Shown piece by piece: positions 1 through 5,196 of a stretch of 5,196 nucleotides of DNA. Each line of letters begins with the position of its first letter. Position 1 is the stretch's first letter. The stretch lies in contig DASXBZ010000022.1 in assembly GCA_036491435.1 (NCBI GenBank), forward strand, positions 1 through 5,196, given 5' to 3'. The position numbers and the translations under genes were made by a program. The stretch comes from Bog-473 sp036491435. GTDB lineage: Bacteria > Actinomycetota > Acidimicrobiia > Acidimicrobiales > RAAP-2. Under the pieces are notes generated by a model. The model was not told the origin of the DNA. It was given only the letters and a program-made list of their open reading frames with translations, and did no database searches.

Positions 1-351
1 GGCGGTGACGGCGTCGACCAGCGCGGTGGCGCGGGCCAGGTCGCGATCGAGGGGCTTCTCGCAGAAGACGGCGCAGCCGGCCGCGAGCGCCGCGTCGACG
101 GCGCCGCGGTGTGCCGACGTCGGCGTGCACACGAAGACCGCGTCGGCGCGGGCGGCGACCTCGGTGGCGTCGGAGACCGCGGCGGCGCCCGGCGCGCCGA
201 CCGCCTCGACGAAGCCCTCGGCCTGGCGTGGGCGCGGGTCGTGGACGGCGGTGATGGCGGCATCGAGGACGCCCCCGTCGATCATCGCCTTGATGCTCAG
301 GGCGTGGGCCCACGCGATCAGCCCCGCCCCGACGAAGCCGATGCGCACCAT
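1..351 (-). CDS. Gfo/Idh/MocA-family NAD(P)-dependent oxidoreductase, N-terminal part (runs off left edge)
   Basis: The gene starts at ATG 351-349 and is open through base 1, giving 117 visible residues. The beginning is a Rossmann dinucleotide-binding fold: a hydrophobic strand (residues 3-7) leads into GAGLIA (8-13), a GxGxxA nucleotide-binding loop. Further on, VCTPTSAH (74-81) and CEKP (97-100) match the family's 'TPT..H' strand end and the signature EKP, whose Lys normally helps bind substrate and cofactor. Family members are usually 330-390 residues, so the C-terminal substrate-binding domain lies outside the window. Members oxidise or reduce sugars, inositols, amino sugars and similar compounds; this fragment does not reveal the substrate. 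The start is chosen because the Rossmann strand begins almost at once. No Shine-Dalgarno sequence is visible upstream. It follows the ACT-domain gene on the same strand after 59 bp, so co-transcription is possible but not shown. The family call is firm; the specific function is unknown. Confidence 0.9.
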   Translation of the reverse strand, partial: MVRIGFVGAGLIAWAHALSIKAMIDGGVLDAAITAVHDPRPRQAEGFVEAVGAPGAAAVSDATEVAARADAVFVCTPTSAHRGAVDAALAAGCAVFCEKPLDRDLARATALVDAVTA

Positions 352-410
352 GGCGCCGGAGGTTAGGCGGCGGGATGCTGGCGGGGTTGGGGGGCGGGCA
401 GCCCTTCCGC

Positions 411-1061
411 TCAGTTCCTGCCGCCGAGCGCCTCCATCAAGCGCGCTGCGGCCGTGACGAGGAGTGCGATCTGATGGCGCTCGCGGCGCCGGATGGCCAC
501 CGTCCGCCCGCCGCAGACCGCCAGCCCGGTTCCGGGGACGGGCTCCACGAAGACCCCGGAGCCGGTCGTGTCGTTGGCCGGGTCGGCACCGCTGCGCGCC
601 CCCTCCGCGAACGCGGCGACCCAGGGCGCCGACGGGGCGTCCCCGTGCACCTCGGCGAAGGCGGTCAGCGCGTCGTCCGACACGGCCAGCCAGTCCAGGG
701 CGAAGAGCGTGCGGAGGCGCCCGGTCAGCTCCTTCACGACGGCGTCGGGCGTCGGAGCGCCGAGGATGGCCGTCGTGGCGGCGAGGACGCTGTCCTCCCG
801 CTCCGGCGCGTCACCATCGCCGGCGAGCTCGATGACCTCCTCCACCCCGACCCCCGGGACGTTGCGCACGGCGCGGCAGACGGCGTCGACGGCGCTCGGG
901 TCGTCGGGCAGCTCGACCACCATCTCGTCGATGGCCACGCCCGCAGCGCGCTCGAGCACCTCGAGCCCGACGACGTTGCCGTGCACCGCACCGATCTCGG
1001 CCGCCACGGCGCCGAGGGTGCCCGGGGCGTCGGGCAGCCAGATGCGGATGCGCGTCAGCAT
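411..1061 (-). CDS. ACT-domain protein with GAF-like C-terminal region
   Basis: This is a 216-residue protein starting at ATG 1061-1059 and ending in TGA. Residues 3-77 read as an ACT domain, a small ligand-binding fold that often senses amino acids. The first strand RIRIWLP is followed by DAPGTL (11-16), the D-x-P-G-x-L turn whose Gly normally lies at the ligand-binding interface. A helix, two more strands (about 41-51), a second helix and a final strand near VGVEEV follow. Residues 90-216 are a separate mixed alpha/beta region ending in a long helix (about 193-212). Its pattern of a hydrophobic strand, an acidic loop and a terminal helix recalls a degenerate GAF domain, but that part is tentative. 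No catalytic domain is visible, so a regulatory or sensor role is the best inference. No signal peptide or membrane segment is seen, so it should be cytoplasmic. A GGTGA match lies 7 nt before the ATG. It follows the transglutaminase gene by 43 bp and may be part of the same transcript. Confidence 0.82.
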   Translation of the reverse strand: MLTRIRIWLPDAPGTLGAVAAEIGAVHGNVVGLEVLERAAGVAIDEMVVELPDDPSAVDAVCRAVRNVPGVGVEEVIELAGDGDAPEREDSVLAATTAILGAPTPDAVVKELTGRLRTLFALDWLAVSDDALTAFAEVHGDAPSAPWVAAFAEGARSGADPANDTTGSGVFVEPVPGTGLAVCGGRTVAIRRRERHQIALLVTAAARLMEALGGRN

Positions 1062-1068
1062 GGCCGGG

Positions 1069-1073
1069 TCACC
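1069..1073 (-). promoter_or_regulatory. Weak ribosome-binding site for the ACT-domain gene
   Basis: Read on the minus strand, GGTGA matches the 3' half of the consensus AGGAGGTGA and ends 7 nt before the ATG at 1061. It is a modest match but correctly spaced, and it supports the chosen start. Confidence 0.4.
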
Positions 1074-1081
1074 GCGCCCGG

Positions 1082-1093
1082 TTGCGATCGCAA
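1082..1093. repeat. 12-bp perfect palindrome TTGCGATCGCAA in a 43-bp intergenic spacer
   Basis: The 12 bases are identical on both strands, and the symmetry stops at the flanking bases (G on both sides). The palindrome lies between the transglutaminase stop and the ACT-domain start. It could be an operator for a dimeric regulator or simply chance: a 12-bp perfect palindrome is expected about once in a random sequence of this length. With no spacer between the arms it is unlikely to act as an RNA hairpin terminator. Confidence 0.35.
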
Positions 1094-1104
1094 GAAGGAG
1101 GGAC

Positions 1105-1947
1105 TCACATCGTCCGCGCGACCCGCACCGTCACGCGCATCGTGTGCTCGGCGTTCCCGGCATAGATCCCCTTCACCGGCGGGACATCGGCATAGTCCCG
1201 GCCCCGCCCGACTGCGACGTGACGCTCCCCGACTGCGCAGTCGTTCGTGGTGTCGTAGCCCCACCACGAACCCGTCCACACCTCGATCCAGGCGTGGGTC
1301 TCGCCCGTCACCTCCTCGCCGATCGTCGCGTCGGGCTCGGGGTGGAAGTACCCCGAGACATAGCGTGAGGGCAACCCGGCGGTCTTGGCCAACGAAAGAG
1401 CGAGGTGCGCGAAGTCCTGGCACACGCCGACACCGTCGGCGTACGCCTCGTTCGCCGAGGTGTGGACCGTCGTCACGCCCCGCGCGTAGCGGAGGGTGCC
1501 CTGCGTCCACTCGATGATCCGGCGGGCGGTTGCAAGGGGAGTCGCCGCCCGCAGGCCGGAAGCGATCGCCGCCAACTCGGGACCAGGCGCGGTGTAGAGG
1601 TTGTGCGAGAGGTAGTCCGCCATCGTGGCGGCCGCATCGGCCACATCGCGCCAGCTGCAATCGGCGGGCTCGCCCGCGGCGTGGGTGTCGACGAGCGACG
1701 AGCCGGTGATGGAGAGCCGGTCATGGCCGCGATCGACGTTGAAGGCGACCACCTGGGAGCCCCAATAGTCCACATAGGCGTATTGCGGTGCCGGCGGCAC
1801 CGTCACGACGCGCGACTCGAGCGCGGTCTGCCGCTGTTCGGTGCGCGGGGTCAGCCGGAGCTCGTTGTAGGAGGCACGCGCCAGACCGTCGTAGTCGAAA
1901 GAGGTCTCATGGGTGACCCGCAGCCGCCAGGCGTCCGACCGGTTCAC
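1105..1947 (-). CDS. Transglutaminase-like (papain-fold) protein of the ATP-grasp/alpha-E cluster
   Basis: This is a 280-residue cytoplasmic protein with no signal peptide or membrane segment. Residues 8-85 form the N-terminal beta-rich domain typical of bacterial transglutaminases of this type (Bact_transglu_N); the SYNELRLTPR segment (27-36) is its hallmark. Residues about 130-235 are the transglutaminase/papain-like core. It carries the full catalytic triad: Cys176 in GVGVCQDFAH, His218 in ETHAWIEVW and Asp232 in WWGYDTTND. The length is normal for the family. Such enzymes could act as cysteine peptidases, amidases or acyl-transferases; the substrate here is unknown. The GTG start overlaps the TGA of the alpha-E gene as GTGA and sits 6 nt after a GGAGG. 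The reading frame stays open far upstream, but that stretch is antisense-free coding space already used by the alpha-E gene, so the longer version is rejected. The overlap implies translational coupling. The catalytic triad makes the family call secure. Confidence 0.95.
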   Translation of the reverse strand: MNRSDAWRLRVTHETSFDYDGLARASYNELRLTPRTEQRQTALESRVVTVPPAPQYAYVDYWGSQVVAFNVDRGHDRLSITGSSLVDTHAAGEPADCSWRDVADAAATMADYLSHNLYTAPGPELAAIASGLRAATPLATARRIIEWTQGTLRYARGVTTVHTSANEAYADGVGVCQDFAHLALSLAKTAGLPSRYVSGYFHPEPDATIGEEVTGETHAWIEVWTGSWWGYDTTNDCAVGERHVAVGRGRDYADVPPVKGIYAGNAEHTMRVTVRVARTM

Positions 1948-2881
1948 TCCCCTCCTCCCCGACGCCACTGGATCGGCAGGTCCTGCGCGAAGTAGCGGCG
2001 TGTCACTGCGTCGCTGACCGCGGAGATCGAGGCCTGGAGTCTCTCGAGGCGCGTCTCGAGACCGCGGGCGAGGGTGGTGGGCGCCGAGTACTCGAGTTCG
2101 GCGCGAGCCAGCCCCACCAGACCGCGGGCGTCGTCCCAGGCCCCTTCGCGCCCTGCGTTGATCTGGTCGAGACAGTCCTCCGCCAGGGTCAGGGAGGCAA
2201 AGGCTGAGCGAGGGAAGAGCCGGTCGCGCAGGAGGAAATCGAGAACGCGGCCGGGCTCCACCACCCCCTGCGACAGGCGCAGGTACGGCTCGTAGCCGCC
2301 ACACGAGCGCAGCAAGATGACCAACCCGCTCTCGTAGACCTCGTCGAAGGCGACCGTCGCCAGCTGCCGCGCCACCACATCGGTGCGTTCGAGGCACCGG
2401 CCGAGCGTGAAGAAGAGCCATGTCTGGTCGCGGCTCATCATCGTGTCGGCCAGGCCCATCATCGAGGCGCACTGTGTCTTGACGTAGGAGAGGAAGGCGG
2501 CCGGGGTCGCCCGCTGACTGGCGATCCACTGGGACGGCAACGCAGCCCACGTCGCATTGATGTGCTCCCAGAACTCCACGGGCACGACGTGGCGGACGGC
2601 CCGGGCGTTCTCCCGCGCCGCGGCCAGCGCGCCGGCGATCGACGAACGCGTGCCGGGGTCCGTCGCCAGGCGCTCCGTCGCCTGCCACAGCGTCTCGGTG
2701 CCCGATTCGGGAAGCCCCATGACCGCGAGAAGGCGCCGCGCCGCGTGCGAACCCTCCACGTCGCCCTGCTCGAGGGCCTGGTACACGGACACGTCGAGGA
2801 TGCGGGCGGTGCCCTCGGCCCGTTCGACGTACCGGCCCACCCAAAAGATGGACTCAGCGACCCGGCTGAGGAGGGCCCGGG

Positions 2882-2885
<4 letters not shown>
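1944..2885 (-). CDS. Alpha-E domain (DUF403) protein, partner of circularly permuted ATP-grasp
   Basis: This is a 313-residue, almost wholly helical protein of normal length for the alpha-E (DUF403) family. Its family signature is clear at the N-terminus, ESIFWVGRYVERAEGTARIL (residues 11-30). A second related helix motif reads LGRCLERTDVVARQL (161-175). The repeated W/L-G-R-x-x-E-R pattern supplies the conserved glutamates that give the domain its name. Another conserved segment is ENARAVRHVVPVEFWEHIN (92-110). Biochemical function is not established. The family is found almost only next to, or fused to, circularly permuted ATP-grasp proteins, so it is presumed to be an obligate partner, perhaps for substrate or product handling. 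Start ATG 2885-2883 overlaps the ATP-grasp stop as ATGA. No Shine-Dalgarno sequence precedes it, so translation probably depends on termination-reinitiation from the upstream gene. The last residues, RRGGGE, are encoded by the next gene's ribosome-binding site. The open frame extends to 3698 but would overlap the ATP-grasp gene, so the short start is chosen. Confidence 0.94.
1951..1958 (-). promoter_or_regulatory. Strong ribosome-binding site for the transglutaminase gene
   Basis: On the minus strand the bases before the GTG at 1947 read GGGGAGGAGGGGA. Within this run GGAGG (1958-1954) has a 6-nt spacer to the start. The site lies inside the last codons of the alpha-E gene, where it encodes the terminal RGGGE, and it decides the GTG start over upstream in-frame codons. 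Confidence 0.8.
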
Positions 2886-4477
<1,592 letters not shown>

Positions 4478-4525
4478 TCCCGGCCACGGTGCCAGGGTTG
4501 TGTTTCGACCTCGTTTCCCGGCCGC

Positions 4526-4561
4526 GAACAGCCCGTGACGGCCGGGTCGGGCCGGCTGTTC
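4526..4561 (-). terminator. Possible terminator hairpin downstream of malate dehydrogenase
   Basis: Perfect 8-bp arms GAACAGCC (4554-4561 read on the minus strand) and GGCTGTTC (4526-4533) enclose a second inner GGCC/GGCC pairing (4550-4553 with 4540-4543) and a one-sided 6-nt bulge. The structure is GC-rich and follows the malate dehydrogenase stop by 22 bp. No T-run follows it, which is common for actinobacterial hairpins but leaves open whether it terminates transcription. It could equally be part of the leader of the ATP-grasp transcript. Confidence 0.45.
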
Positions 4562-4565
4562 CGGT

Positions 4566-4581
4566 CGGGCGAGGCTGCCCG
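4566..4581 (-). terminator. Short hairpin immediately after the malate dehydrogenase stop
   Basis: CGGGC and GCCCG (5-bp arms, 6-nt loop) lie 2 bp past the stop codon and directly before the longer hairpin at 4526-4561. There is no T-run. Alone it is weak evidence; together with the second hairpin it fits a transcription-end region. Confidence 0.3.
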
Positions 4582-4583
4582 GG

Positions 4584-5196
4584 TCAGCCGATGAGCCCCA
4601 GGCCCTTTACGTCGTCGCGCTCGGCCAGCAGCTCGTCGGTCGTGATCTTGATCCGCTCGTTGGCGAAGTCGTCGTGTGTGAAGCCCTCCACGACTGACCA
4701 GCCACCCTTGCCGTCGGAGGTCACCGGGAATCCGAATTGCAGGCCCTCGGGTGCGCCGTACTGCCCGGTGCTGGCGACGGCCACCGAGAAGGTCTCGCCC
4801 GCCGGTGTCGCGGTCCGCAGGCTGACCACCGTGTCGATGGCGGCCGACGCAGCCGAGGCAGCCGACGACGAGCCGCGGGCATCGATGATCGCCGCGCCCC
4901 GCTTCTGCACCGTCGTGATGAACTCGCCCCGCAGCCACTCGCCGTCGGTGATCACGTCGGTGGCGGGCTTCCCACCGATCAGGGCGTTGGCGAAGTCGGG
5001 GTACTGGGTCGCCGAGTGGTTGCCCCAGATGGCCACGCGCGAGACGTCGCCCATAAGCACGCCGGCCTTGCGGGCCAGCTGCGCCTTGGCCCGGTTCTCG
5101 TCCAACCGCGTCATCGCGAACCAGCGCTCGGCGGGGACTTCCGGCGCGTTGGAGCGGGCGATGAGGCAGTTCGTGTTGCACGGGTTGCCCACGACC
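4584..5196 (-). CDS. mdh: Malate dehydrogenase, C-terminal part (runs off right edge)
   Basis: About 204 residues are visible, ending in GLGLIG and TGA. The enzyme interconverts malate and oxaloacetate with NAD(H) in the TCA cycle, in the cytoplasm. The fragment opens with VVGNPCNTNCLIA, the malate dehydrogenase 'GNPxNTN' stretch after the Rossmann domain. It continues with AMTRLDENRA, which contains the catalytic-relay Asp and the substrate-binding Arg, and with IWGNHSATQYPDF, which holds the proton-accepting His (codon at 5016-5018). RGSSSAASAASAAID is the usual small-residue helix near the active site. Full-length enzymes of this group are about 327-330 residues, so roughly 125 N-terminal residues, including the glycine-rich cofactor loop and the first active-site arginines, lie beyond the window. 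The two Cys in GNPCNTNC replace the more common Ala but occur in other malate dehydrogenases. It is probably a separate transcription unit from the trio, given the spacer and hairpins after it. Confidence 0.96.
   Translation of the reverse strand, partial: VVGNPCNTNCLIARSNAPEVPAERWFAMTRLDENRAKAQLARKAGVLMGDVSRVAIWGNHSATQYPDFANALIGGKPATDVITDGEWLRGEFITTVQKRGAAIIDARGSSSAASAASAAIDTVVSLRTATPAGETFSVAVASTGQYGAPEGLQFGFPVTSDGKGGWSVVEGFTHDDFANERIKITTDELLAERDDVKGLGLIG

Larger units (their letters stand above)
4478..4583. other. Intergenic region between malate dehydrogenase and the ATP-grasp operon
   Basis: This 106-bp spacer holds two inverted repeats (listed separately) near the malate dehydrogenase end, then about 48 bp before the ATP-grasp GTG. 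I looked for a -10/-35 pair in those last bases on the minus strand and saw no convincing match. A short direct repeat GAAAC...GAAAC (11-bp period, around 4502-4518) is present but may be chance. If the trio has its own promoter, it should be here or within the malate dehydrogenase gene. Confidence 0.5.

Noticed and set aside
5..457. Plus-strand Ala/Ser/Thr-rich open frame at the left edge
   Set aside because: It is antisense to the Gfo/Idh/MocA gene, whose GxGxxA and EKP motifs are unambiguous.
375..1517. Plus-strand open frame of 380 codons opposite the ACT-domain and transglutaminase genes
   Set aside because: It spans two well-supported minus-strand genes and their spacer. Its composition is Arg/Gly/Pro/His-rich low complexity with no motifs: a shadow of high GC content.
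1105..2844. Transglutaminase as a 579-residue protein with an N-terminal extension
   Set aside because: The extension lies wholly inside the alpha-E gene in another frame and is Arg/Gly-rich with no domain. The GTG at 1947 has a strong ribosome-binding site and the usual N-terminal domain starts right after it.

Overview
The window is very GC-rich (about 70% by eye). Every gene I can support lies on the minus strand, so the biological reading order runs from high coordinates to low. Gene content, GTG starts, 4-nt stop/start overlaps and codon usage (almost all third positions G or C) suggest a high-GC actinobacterium. I would guess an acidimicrobiia-like or other environmental lineage, but no rRNA or other marker in the window fixes the taxonomy.

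Layout in transcription order. (1) The C-terminal two thirds of a malate dehydrogenase enters from the right edge and ends at 4584. (2) A 106-bp spacer (4478-4583) carries two GC-rich inverted repeats that look like a termination region. It is also the only room for a promoter of the next genes, although I see no convincing promoter in it. (3) A tightly packed three-gene unit follows: a circularly permuted ATP-grasp protein (4477-2882), an alpha-E (DUF403) protein (2885-1944) and a bacterial transglutaminase-like protein (1947-1105). The two junctions are an ATGA and a GTGA overlap. (4) After 43 bp comes a small protein with an N-terminal ACT domain and a poorly characterised GAF-like C-terminal half (1061-411). 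(5) After another 59 bp, a Gfo/Idh/MocA-family oxidoreductase starts at 351 and runs off the left edge.

The core of the window is the ATP-grasp / alpha-E / transglutaminase trio. The combination is a recurrent conserved neighbourhood in bacteria. Comparative genomics has proposed it as an amidoligase (peptide-bond forming) system with an associated papain-fold transglutaminase/peptidase, but substrate and product remain undefined as far as I know. All three proteins look intact, with their expected catalytic or conserved residues. The local oddities are a proline/glycine/polyglutamine tail on the ATP-grasp protein, encoded by a CAG/CAA repeat just before the next start codon, and a strong ribosome-binding site for the transglutaminase that also encodes the glycine-rich end of the alpha-E protein.

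The flanking genes are ordinary metabolism. I see no mobile elements, CRISPR arrays, tRNAs or rRNAs. I did not find a clearly new system; the trio is the best candidate for interesting, poorly understood biology.
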